Below are positions 26,810-38,069 of a DNA stretch of 64,000 nt, piece by piece (position 1 is the first letter of the stretch; every line of letters starts with the position of its first letter). The notes beneath the pieces are model-generated. The model saw nothing but the letters and a program-made list of their open reading frames with translations, was not told where the DNA came from and made no database searches. The stretch covers positions 70,468,077 to 70,532,076 of the forward strand of contig CM060194.1 of the NCBI GenBank assembly GCA_030549335.1. Reading direction: 5' to 3'. The stretch comes from Pontederia crassipes. Lineage: Eukaryota > Streptophyta > Magnoliopsida > Commelinales > Pontederiaceae. Made by a program: the position numbers and the translations under genes.

Positions 26810-28409
26810 CACTATAAGAAAATTACCATTTTTCGACGGACAATTTTCGACGGTTTGAAGTCCGTCGCAATTTGCGACGGATTTTGCGACGGTTCCATTT
26901 CCGATGGATTTTTCGACGGTTACGACCGTCTGAAAGGAAAATAATAAATTATATAATTTGTTCTATTATTATTTTATTTTTTGATGGTTAGGAACGTCGA
27001 TATTTCCGACGGATGCCCATCCGTCGTAATTTGTGACGGATTTTCCAATAGTTATGACCATCGGAAAGGAAAATAATAAATTATATAATTTGTTATATTA
27101 TTATTTAATTTTCCGACGATTAGGAATATCGATATTTCCGACGGATATCCATCCGTCGCAAAATCCGCCGCAATTTTCAACGGTCGTAACCGTCAGTAAA
27201 TGTGTAATAATATCATATGAAAAGTATTTTATTAATATAACTAGCGACGGCCTAAACCGTCGCAATTATCGACGGTTTCGACCATCGGTAACGATTACCG
27301 ACGGTTCAAACCGTCGGTAAAATAAAAAATAAACATTATATATAACTAAATATATTTTCGATGGTCACAATCGTCGGTAACTTTAAAAATAGTTAATATT
27401 TACGTTTTCGACGGCCGGAGCCGTCGGTAATTAAAATTTTGTTATCCCGCTTTTTTCCCGCTTTCTCTCATCTTTTCCCCTTATATATAATTTATATTCC
27501 TCTCCTCTCTCTCCCTCCTCTCCTCTCTCTCTCTCTCTCCCTCTCCCTCTTCCGGCCCGTGAGCAATGGTCGTCATCGACCCTCTCCCGCACTGGACATC
27601 AGCGACCCTCTCCCGCACCGGCGATCCTCTCTCGCATCGGACGTCAGCAACCCACTCCCGCACCGGCGACCCTCTCCCGCGCTGATGTCTCTCTCTCCGG
27701 CCAGAGGCCGTTGGCAGCCAGATCCGGCCCCCAGTGGCTGAATCCGGCCGTGGGCGTTCGGATTCGGCCCCCAGCTGCCGAATTCAGCCTTTGACGACTA
27801 GATTCGGCCTCTGGTCGCCGGATCGACCGCCTGCGATTGGATCCGGCCCTCAGCAGTCGGATCCAGCCTCTCGCGGCCAAATCGACGGTCGGATCTGCCT
27901 CCAGAGGTCGGATCGGCCGTCGAGCATTCGGATCCAGCCACCTGGTGGCGGATCCGGCCCCCAGCAGCGGGATCGGCCGCCGGGCGTTCGTATCCGGCCG
28001 CCCGTCGGCCGATCCGGATCCCACATCGGCCGCCTGGTAGATCCGACATCGGCCGTCGGCTTGGCTATTTTTTAAAATTATAAAAATTCTTTGCTATGGT
28101 TTTGATCGCCGAAACTTCGACGGTCGCCCGACGGCCGCCTAGATTTTGATGGTTTTGTCGACTGCTGAAAATATCGGCGATCGTGACCGACGGTTTTGTC
28201 GACCGCCGCAAATATCGGCGGTCACAACCGTCGGAAATCCGTCAAAATTTTCGATCGTTCCTTCCAAATCGTCGAAAATTGATTTGCGACGATCGTTTTT
28301 CGGATGTCCCAATTTCCGTCGAAAAAACCGTCGAAAATGGTTTTCCGACGGTTTTTGGGGAAATTATCGACGATTTCGACCGTCGGTAATCTCCAGTTTT
28401 CTTGTAGTG
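26810..28409. mobile_element. Non-autonomous CACTA element 2, with 3-bp target duplication GAT
   Basis: Ends are CACTATAAGAAAA and TTTTCTTGTAGTG, flanked on both sides by GAT (26807-26809 and 28410-28412), the 3-bp duplication expected of CACTA. Subterminal arms are dense in GACGGTTT/AAACCGTC palindromic pairs. The centre has a TATATATAA box (about 27482), a CT-rich tract (27497-27550) and a GC-rich minisatellite (27550-28060) of GGATCCGGCC-type units. Frames in the core are repeat translations, and no transposase is seen. Its right part and flank are duplicated at 28578-29775. Confidence 0.9.
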
Positions 28410-28413
28410 GATG

Positions 28414-28444
<31 letters not shown>
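28410..28444. repeat. (ATT)n microsatellite, unit 1 copy
   Basis: Short ATT tract directly right of CACTA element 2. It is the counterpart of the longer tract at 29574-29649. Confidence 0.9.
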
Positions 28445-28445
<1 letters not shown>

Positions 28446-28446
<1 letters not shown>

Positions 28447-28577
28447 TTAATGGACCTGCTACTTACCAAAGTGGGTAGAAGGATGCTCCCTATATTTGAA
28501 ATCGTTAAATCACATATTCATGTCCGATGACAAATTTGTGTGGTTCAGCATTTTCATCGGCTTGTTTACGTTTCATA
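28446..28577. mobile_element. Left-end fragment of the unclassified element (duplicated copy)
   Basis: About 130 bp, nearly identical to 29650-29775 (GGACCTGCTAC, GGGTAGAAGGATGC and following sequence). It is the left end of the element described at 29650-30336, carried along in the tandem duplication. Confidence 0.75.
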
Positions 28578-29574
28578 TCCATCCATCGCAAAATCCGCCG
28601 TAATTTCTGACGGTCGTAACCGTGAGTAAATGTATAATAATATCATATGAGGAGTATTTTATTAATATAACTAGCGACGGCTCAAACCGTCGCAATTACG
28701 ATTACCGACGGTTCAAGCCGTCGATAAAATAAAAAAAATAAATATTATATATAACTAAATATATTTTTGACGGTCACAACCGTCGGTAACTTTAAAAATA
28801 GTTAATATTTACGTTTTTGACGGTCGGAGCCATCGGTAATTAAAATTTTATTATCCCATTTTTTCCCGCTTTCTCTCGTCTTTTCCCCTTATATATAATT
28901 CCTCCTCCCCTCTCCTTTATCTCTCCCTCCTCTCCTCTCTCCCTCTCCCGGCCCGCGAGCACTGGTCGTCATCGACCCTCTCCCGAACCGGGCGTCGGCG
29001 ACTCTCTCCCACGCCGGCGACCCTCTCTCGCACCGGCGACCCTCTCCCGCACCGGCGTCTCTCTCTCTCCGGCTGGAGGCCGCTGGCGGCCGGATCCGGC
29101 CGTGGGCGTTTGGATCCGGCCCCCAGCTGCCGGATCCCGCCTCTGGCAGTCGGATTTGGTCCTGGCCGCCGGGCGGTCGGATCGGCCACCGGGTGTTCGG
29201 ATCTGGCTGCCTGGTGGCGGATCCGGCCCCCAGCGGCGGAATCGGCCGCCGGGCGTTCGGATCCGGCCACCCGTCGGTCGTTTCGAATCCGACATCGGCC
29301 GCCTGGCGGATCCGACACCTGCCGCTGGCAGCCGAATCTAGCCGCCTGCCGGATATTTTTTTAAAATTATAAAAATTATTTGCGATAGTTTTGACCGTCG
29401 AAACTTCGGCCGTCGAGATTTCGACAGTTTTGTCGATCGTCGGAAATATCGGCTGTCGTGACCGACGGTTTTGTCGACCATTTTTCGGACGTCTCGGTTT
29501 TCGTCATTTTTGACGGTTTTTGGGAAAATTACCGATGGTTTCGACCGTCGGTAATTCCCAATTTTCTTATAGTG
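28578..29574. mobile_element. Partial CACTA copy (unit 2 of the tandem duplication)
   Basis: Carries the right two-thirds of CACTA element 2: GACGG/CCGTC subterminal motifs, TATATATAA (about 28889), a CT-rich tract, a shortened GC-rich minisatellite, and the right end TTTTCTTATAGTG at 29562-29574. It has no left terminal repeat, because it arose by duplication and not by its own insertion. Confidence 0.85.
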
Positions 29575-29575
29575 G

Positions 29576-29649
<74 letters not shown>
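29574..29649. repeat. (ATT)n microsatellite, unit 2 copy
   Basis: About 24 ATT units between the CACTA right end and the unclassified element. Poly-Tyr and poly-Ile frames through it are artefacts. Confidence 0.95.
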
Positions 29650-30336
29650 GGACCTGCTACCTACCAAAGTGGGTAGAAGGATGCTCCCTATATTTGAAAT
29701 CGTTAAATCACATATTCATGTCCGATGACAAATTTGTGCAGTTCAGCATTTTCATCGGCTTGTTTACGTTTCATACACGCCAGTTCATGGGTGTGTTTGG
29801 CCGAACTATCCGTAAAATGCCCTTGCGAGGTCACCGCCGAACGATCTCGAGGCGAGGTGACGAGCTCGAGCGGCGACGACATGAGGCGCTTCACCGACGT
29901 GGCGAGCTCGGGCTGCGCCAGCGCGAAGGGCTTGATCGGCAAACAACCGCCAAACACAAAGTGAAGCGGGTTAGGGCACACCCTGAGGCACTTCAGCGAC
30001 GGCACTATTAGCGAGCGAGCTTGAACGGCGCCAGCGCAAAGAGCTTGATTGGCGAACGACCGGCAAAGCCAAAGTAAAGAGGGTTAAGCACGACGTGAAG
30101 CGCTTCAGCTGCAACGGCTTTGACGAGGCGAGGCGAGCTCGGGTGGCGACGGTGCGAAGGGCTTGATCGGCAGACGACTGAAAAAGGGGGAAAATGAAGA
30201 GGGTTAGGGTGTTCGACGGAGGGAGAAGATGAACTGGCATGAATCGAATCGCGCATGTACTAATCGCGCATTTTTTTAATAATCGTTGATCCGAGAGCAG
30301 CTTGCTACCTACTTTAGTACGTAGCATGCCCCTTAA
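29650..30336. mobile_element. Unclassified non-autonomous element with palindromic terminal repeats
   Basis: The left end GCTACCTACCAAAGTGGGTAG and the reverse complement of the right end, GCTACGTACTAAAGTAGGTAG (about 30309-30329), are inverted repeats. Each is itself nearly palindromic. The GC-rich interior (29830-30190) holds three imperfect units of about 110 bp (GCGAGCTCGGG, GCGAAGGGCTTGATCGGC, then GAGGGTTAGGG-like phrases). ATT microsatellite flanks both sides, so the element appears to have landed inside such a tract and its target duplication cannot be read. Small frames on both strands follow the repeats, and I see no gene. Confidence 0.6.
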
Positions 30337-30340
30337 ATTC

Positions 30341-31534
<1,194 letters not shown>

Positions 31535-31594
31535 GTGTTGTTTAGTTTAAAACCGAAGATCTGAAGGTCGCGTGTTCGATCCGCGCTCACCGCA
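31535..31594 (+). pseudogene. tRNA-Phe(GAA) 3'-half pseudogene fused to a MITE-like end
   Basis: Positions 31553-31594 match the 3' half of plant nuclear tRNA-Phe. They cover the anticodon loop with GAA, the 3' side of the anticodon stem (TCTGA), the T-arm GCGTGTTCGATCCGCGC and the acceptor 3' strand TCACCGCA, followed by a T-run like a Pol III terminator. The D arm and acceptor 5' strand are missing. In their place is GTGTTGTTTAGTTTAAAA (31535-31552), which is identical to the end of the MITE-like repeat at 33560-33577. It cannot fold as a tRNA. Confidence 0.7.
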
Positions 31595-32067
31595 TTTTTT
31601 TTCCTTTTTTTACTTGAGCCTTTAATATATATATAGAGAGAAAAATACATGTGTAAATTCATAAAGAATTTACACGTGTAGTCCAATCGTTGAATTGAAA
31701 TATGATAATGGATCTTAATATAAAAAATTAAGATAATTTTAATTATTTAATGCCATGATGACATCATCAAATAATTTAAATAAATATCTACTATTAAATA
31801 TTGATTCGAGCATAAATCTACACACGTAAATTATTTTTGAATTTACACATCCATATATATATATATATATATCAGGCTCTCGCGGCTGGGCTAGAGACCA
31901 TGGGCCATGCCACTTGCAGGTGGAATTAGACGACCCATCAAAACAACATCGTTGATTCGTGCAAACTTTTTTCGCTTGGCATGAGAAAATTAAAGCTAAT
32001 TCCTTTGCTTAAATTTTAATATATATAGAGGAATATTAGGTGCTCCCATCCATGATTGCCGCTCAAT

Positions 32068-32460
32068 TGCCCTCCATGCGCCGATCAAAGAGACAACATT
32101 GTCGTTCGATGCCCTCCATGTGCAAATGCCGATCAGATGTTGCTTGACCGCCCTCCATGAGCGAACGCCGGTCAGATGTCGCCAATCAGAGAGATGACCT
32201 CGTCGCCGTCTGTCCGGTTGCTCACCAATGCTGTCCGCTCGCCCGTGCTGCCCGAACCGCCCTGCTCTCTCCTGCTTACTGCCGCCATGTCGTATGGAGA
32301 TGAAGGAGACGATCGACCTATAGAAAATCGGACGTGGACCACCAACTCGCGCGGATGTGGATCAACAACTCACGCAGTAGACCCCTGAACCGGATGCTTG
32401 AACCGGCGCGTCTCGATCTCATCCACCCATTACAAATCGAACGATCTTAAAAGCATGGGC
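32068..32460. other. GC-richer island with an imperfect repeat of about 40 bp
   Basis: GCCCTCCATGxGC followed by GCCGATCAGATG-type sequence recurs about three times between 32068 and 32180. A small frame (32176-32388, 70 residues) lies here, but it has no recognisable domain and largely follows the repeats. I do not call a gene. The island is flanked by TATATA runs. Confidence 0.4.
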
Positions 32461-33556
32461 GTAGGGTGCTACCACAAAAATATATATATATTTATTTATA
32501 TATTGTGAGTCAAAGTCTATGTCATCTGATATCGTCAATATTTTCTATTTATTGGTTGAGATTTGAGAATTAAATATACACTACCCAAGTAACTACCCAA
32601 ATGAAATATTTGTGTAGCTTCCTAATAGTTTAATCTTACCAGGATCGACAATAAATATTATTTGGAGTACATGAATGTTTCACCACTTACTTTATTTTTT
32701 TCCACAAAAAATTATACATGTTCATTTATTATTTTATTCAATATTTAAATTACTTTTGTAAAGTTAAAATTTCCCAACCTAATAATTTGAGTTCTTCTAA
32801 AAAATATTAATTGCATTTGAGATCAAAATTATCAAAGATAATTCGTATATGGAATATTTTGATTTTAAAAAATGTTCAATTTTATATCATCATTAATAAA
32901 AAATTTATATGTTAGATATATACTTTTGATAATCATTATTTTATTTCATATTCATAATTTTTTTACAATAATAAATATTTTGAATTTAATTAATAATAAC
33001 GTAGCATAGTATCTTGAAAAAAAAACAAGTTTCATTCGGAAAATATATTTATAAATAATTTTTATTTAATTAGCTCATTATATAATTTTACATTAGAATC
33101 ACTTTTTAATCATATTTTCTATATCACGGGGAGAATACATTTCTTGATCATGCACTCAATTCATATTCAAAACCTTTATGAATAATTTCTAATTATATAG
33201 ATGTGTGTAGATGAACTAAAATTAAAATAATTTGTCTTATTGTTTATCCTAAAAAATGAATATTTTAAATAAATGCTTGTGACAAATGTTAAATTTTAAA
33301 AATAAATTAATAAAATTTCATATTTTATGTTAATAATTATTTTAAAAAATGTATTATTGTGAACTCAATAAGTTAAGTAGTCTCGCCACTGAATATAAGA
33401 CAAGAAATATCTCCATATTGTGAGATCTAAGAAGTATTTTATTTCAATGTGAATTTTTTCCCCTCCTTCAAACACCAACTTCATTAGACCTAATCCACGG
33501 ACATGATCCTAGACTTAATTAAATATGGTCTCTGGTCTTCTCTTCATGGAAACTTT
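32461..33556. other. AT-rich intergenic DNA
   Basis: Nothing supportable on either strand. Confidence 0.6.
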
Positions 33557-33822
33557 TGGGTGTTGTTTAGTTTAAAAATAAAAGTGGGAATAGAGGTTTA
33601 TTGTATAATGTTCTGCCAAACAACATTAAAAAATTATAAAAAAGATGAAGGTAAAATGCGTCGATGAAAAAAAAAACTCATGAATAGTGAAATATTTAGA
33701 AATAGACTATTTCATTAAAAGGCATAATACTCTATTTTTTTCTCAAACTTTTAAAAAGTAATTAATTCACTGGAACAATTATTCTTATTCCAATAATTAT
33801 CAAAGGACCAAATAACAGCCTG
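33557..33822. mobile_element. hAT-like MITE candidate
   Basis: The left end GGGTGTTGTTTAGTTTAAAA and the reverse complement of the right end, GGCTGTTATTTGGTCCTTTG, are imperfect inverted repeats bounding about 266 bp of AT-rich non-coding DNA. The left end is shared exactly with the sequence joined to the tRNA fragment at 31535. Target duplication is not clear. Confidence 0.45.
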
Positions 33823-34202
33823 TTGTCGTTCTAATTTACATATTAATTAATTATCAAAGGACCAAACTTTATAGGAGCTAATTTTTTATGTATGAAAAGT
33901 GATGCTAAAAAACGTATTGTTCGTAAGGTAAATATCTACTATCATAAAACTTGATTAATTCGATTAAATCACAATCAATAAAATTTTTATAACTTAAAAT
34001 CAAAATTTTGATTAAAGGACAACAAATCACTTATTATCTTTTTTGGGCTCGGTCAAGTTTCCCAATTATGCATCACTGTCACAGTCACAGTCAACTACTC
34101 AACAGGACCATTTAACAGTCACATGCTTGGAGGACTGGACTTCTAGAATAGCGCCTACTCACGCCAACATCTAATTGGTGCTCATAATGTGACTCATCAA
34201 AT

Positions 34203-34520
34203 ATTTACTGACCGTTTGGTTGAATAATAGTTTTGAAGGAATATCAAATTTTATTCTAAAGAATATAGTATTCTCATTTCTTATTTGGTTAAAAAAAATA
34301 AATTTTATATTTTATAATAAAAATATTTTATTATAAATAATTGACATTTATTATTATTATTATAAAATTTATAATAAAATAATATATAGTAAAATAATGA
34401 AAAATAAAAAATGATAAAATAAGAGAATATTTCTATTCTTTTATTTTTAGAAGAATAGAAATATGGTGTTGAATGAATTAAAAATGGTGGTTTCACATTT
34501 TTCAAGATGGTTTTAAGAAA
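34203..34520. other. AT-rich segment resembling a decayed MITE
   Basis: ACCGTTTGGTTGAATAATAG-like sequence at 34210 resembles ends common in plant MITEs, and the interior is extremely AT-rich. No confident right end. Confidence 0.25.
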
Positions 34521-34602
34521 AATAAAATTTGATCAAATTATTCCTATTCTTCTTGTGTTTGGTTGTATTTTGAAAATTATTGAGATATTTCAACTTATAT
34601 TC

Positions 34603-35550
34603 CACAATCAAACACTCTTAATGTCATTTCAAACTCACTATTTTACTCTTCACTTCATCTTACTTTATTTTTTATTCTCTCTCTTTGAGTCTCTTCGATT
34701 TCCACCCTTCCTGTTTAATCATCCCATACACACTCTCTTTCTCTCTCCTGATGCTATTAATTATTTAGTTAATAAAAGTTAAATTATTGAACAAATATAT
34801 TAATTTAATTAATATGAAAATCACAAAAAATAGGTATATACAAACTAAAGTAAAAATAAGAAGAGCGAACAAATATTGGAAAAATATTTTTTAAATAATT
34901 AAATTTTTGAATAGTGTTTTGAACAATCAATTATTTGTAGTTAAGCAAATATTTTATTAAGACATGGAGAAGAATTGGATTGGATCAAGAAACTAATTAA
35001 TTAATGAGAGGTTTGACATCAACTTGATCATTAGTATTTATCTTAAAAAAACGTACACTTAGTAATGGTTCAAAGAAACAATTATTTAAAAATAAAGATA
35101 GTAAAAATGGAAGTAAATTATTATAGATAAAAAGGTGAAAGTTTCATTCCAAAACAATTACATATATTGATTGTTGGTCAATTTTCACAATTTTTTATGA
35201 GCTAATTTATTTTTTATTTTCAAAATAACTTTATATGTATATTACATTATTTAATATTTTTTCAATCTCATCTTATATAATATTATTATGTTTAATAAGT
35301 TGGTTGGGTGTCCACGAGATATATAGAAAAAGAGAGTAATACATAAAAATGATAATATGTTAAATTAATATAAATTAGATGGAAGATGAAGAGACAAGAG
35401 AATATATTGATAATATTTAAATAAAAAAGAGGTAAAGATTGGTCAGAGAAGAAAAAAGTTATTAAAAAATGAATAGAAGATGAAGAGAGTATGAATGAAA
35501 AATAAAGTTGTCACTTTGAAATGACATTAAATTTTTTACGAGTGGCATTA
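34603..35550. repeat. Distant inverted repeat, possible decayed MITE
   Basis: A perfect 16-bp inverted repeat (TTAATGTCATTTCAAA at 34618-34633, complement at 35515-35530) is embedded in weaker inverted similarity on both sides (CTTCATCTT stretches). The arms are about 880 bp apart. No coding content. Confidence 0.35.
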
Positions 35551-38069
35551 TGAGCACCCCATCTAATTAACTGCGTTTGTTTCATAATATCGGCCTGCCA
35601 TTAATAAGTTCCTTAAATATCGTTTCTTTATTTAATATAATAATAATATTTTCAATATTTTTGTCTTCAATCACAAGAAGTGGGAATTCGGATGGACATT
35701 ATAGTATAAAATTAATAAGTACATGAAACATATTTCAAACAAAGTTTATTGAAGTTATATATGTATATATTATTATTTTTCCATTAGGAGATTCTTGTAA
35801 TATCGGAGAATCAATATAAAAAAATATTGAGAATATTAATAATACACTATTAATGAATTTACTGATTACTAAAAAAATGATGATAGTGGATGTCACTTTT
35901 ATTGAAAAAAAATAACATATAGAATTTGCTTCGCATAAATTGTTTGTTATATTTCATATATTTTATTTTTGTACTAATATAATTAAATAAAGTTGTGTTT
36001 ATTAAATATTATTTTATAGTTATTCATATTAGAATCCACATTTTTATTTCAAATCAATTTCAATATCTACTTTTATTGAAAACAGTAATACAAGGAAATT
36101 ATTATAAAACTAACATATATAATAAAGTTGAGATTATTTCTTTAAATATTTTCTAAACTATCACGAGTTTTCCTATATAATCCCAACTTACATTATGATA
36201 TCCTTAAAATTTAGAGTATTTTTTACTTCAAACCTTATGTTCCATTTTGTTAACTTTTCTGTTAATTTTTTTTCTTATTTGTGAAAAGACTAAAATACTC
36301 AAATTCTTTTCTCTTTTAACGTTAAAAAATAATAGAACTAAAAAAATATAAAAACTTTCATTTGAGAGAGGGAATTAATATATAATAATAAATTGGAAAA
36401 AGTTTTATATTTTCTATATTTTATTATTTTTAAACATTAAAACATAGAAGAATTTATGAAAGGGCATTTTAGTCATTTTACAAATAAAAAAATAAAATAA
36501 TAGAAAAATTAAAATCATGATACTTTAGGAAAAAAATAAGGAAATAATTCTAAATTTTGATAAGAGCTAAAGAAAATTAGGATGAAAAAAGGGATAGTTA
36601 TAATTGAATTCCAATATTTTCTAAAAATAAATATATTCATATAAATGTCAATGTTACTAGTAAACAAGATATATAAATATAGTTTATGATAAAGTTAAAA
36701 AGAATATTAAATTGGATTACTTTAATGTTTTGTATTTGTTTATAGAGAAATAATGCTGTACCAAAGATATTCGTACTATAATCAATTATAAAAGGCTACA
36801 AAATGCAAATAATTGTTGGTGAAAAGATTCGACCCCTCAAACATTTTACGTGATCACTGTACACCCCATCATTATTTAGGATTTTTTTAGTGGCATGCAC
36901 CCACAGCATCACAGGTGGCCTTCTAGAAGGAAAATTCTGATAGCTGGAGAAGCAATGATTGATTATATATATGTACATATATTTACCTGCATATTAATAT
37001 AATATCGTTTGCAGACGTGACTCTATTTTTTTCTCATATTAAAATTATTTAAATTCACTGCCATTCAATTAATTTACATTATTTTGAAGTATACATCTAT
37101 GATTAAAAATGAATAAGATTTTCTCAGTGAAAATATTTGCATACGATAAATTGACGTCCTGGCCGGAGCTAAACAGGGCAGCGGTCCAAAGGCGTTGGAA
37201 GAATCAAATGGTTTGGTTGGATTCACGTCACTGGCGACGTCCAAATCTGACCATTTCATTTTCCTCCTCGCTTCTCAAATAAAATAATGCATAATAAATA
37301 AATAAATAAATGATCCTTGTTAATACGACGTGAAATCTCGTTTGTTTGGAATTTACATAATTACTTTCCGCGAAAAAAAAAACAAAATCACATTTTGTAG
37401 TTCATATTATGGTAAAATTTGGATACGACAAAATAACAAATAATGATTCACAATTTTCTTCTGTTATCAAATATATATAATAATGTTTTGTAGTTCAATA
37501 GTCTTCTATTACATCACAGAACTCATATTTGTTATGTTTAAAATCAAGTGTTAAACATCTATATTTAAATTATAATATTAAATATCTTTTACTATTTTTA
37601 AATTAAAAATATTATCTTATTAAAGTCTCATGTTGAAAACACCGACCGACATTTTTTTAAAACGACTATTGGGTGAGATTTTTAGAACATAAAAGTTGAC
37701 TAAATTCGAATTATTTCCACCTCAATAATTAGGGATGAAGTTGATTTTTTTATTTCGGATATTTTTTTTTAGATTTATCCGGTTTTCTTACAATCCTAAC
37801 TAGTTAGAGTTTTATTTTCTTTTAAGATTTTTATTTTTTAGTACTAAGTTAATATATTTTTGTAATAGAAAAAAACTGAATAAGCACGGGTATATTATTA
37901 TTATTATTATTCCCTTAGAAGTGACCCTTTTAATTCTTTGTGTATATCCAAAATAAGAAATATCATTTTTTCATATTTAGAATTATTAGCACTTCACTGA
38001 TTTAATATTTTTAAGGGAAGTGAATAATATAAATCGAATATTTAATTAATTAGCACCATGATGATATAA
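35551..38069. other. AT-rich intergenic DNA upstream of pirin gene 1
   Basis: No gene found. It contains a 12-bp palindrome at 36919-36930 (listed separately) and otherwise AT-rich sequence with short runs. Confidence 0.6.
36919..36930. promoter_or_regulatory. CCTTCTAGAAGG palindrome, heat-shock-element-like
   Basis: The 12-bp perfect palindrome contains nTTCnnGAAn, the minimal heat shock factor half-site pair. The same 12-mer occurs at 41943-41954, and its 10-bp core at 63468-63477. It lies about 1.2-1.4 kb upstream of pirin gene 1. A regulatory role is inference. Confidence 0.3.

Larger units (their letters stand above)
27148..29775. repeat. Tandem duplication spanning the CACTA 2 interior and its right flank
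   Basis: Unit 1 is 27148-28577 and unit 2 is 28578-29775, in the same orientation. Each runs from the CATCC(G/A)TCGCAAAATCCGCCG segment inside the element, through the TTTTCTT(G/A)TAGTG end, an ATT tract and the flank GGACCTGCTAC...GTTTACGTTTCATA. The junction at 28575-28577 shares ATA with both parent sites. Unit 2 is about 230 bp shorter, partly through a smaller GC-rich core. Confidence 0.85.

Noticed and set aside
27644-28075. Open frames of 83-126 codons on both strands in the CACTA core
   Set aside because: They are translations of the GC-rich minisatellite, equally open on both strands, with no domain.
28917-29364. Similar arginine/proline-rich frames in the partial CACTA copy
   Set aside because: Same minisatellite translation as in element 2.
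29703-30327. Several 80-160-codon frames in the GC-rich segment
   Set aside because: They follow the imperfect repeats of about 110 bp and run into microsatellites. No domain or consistent strand.
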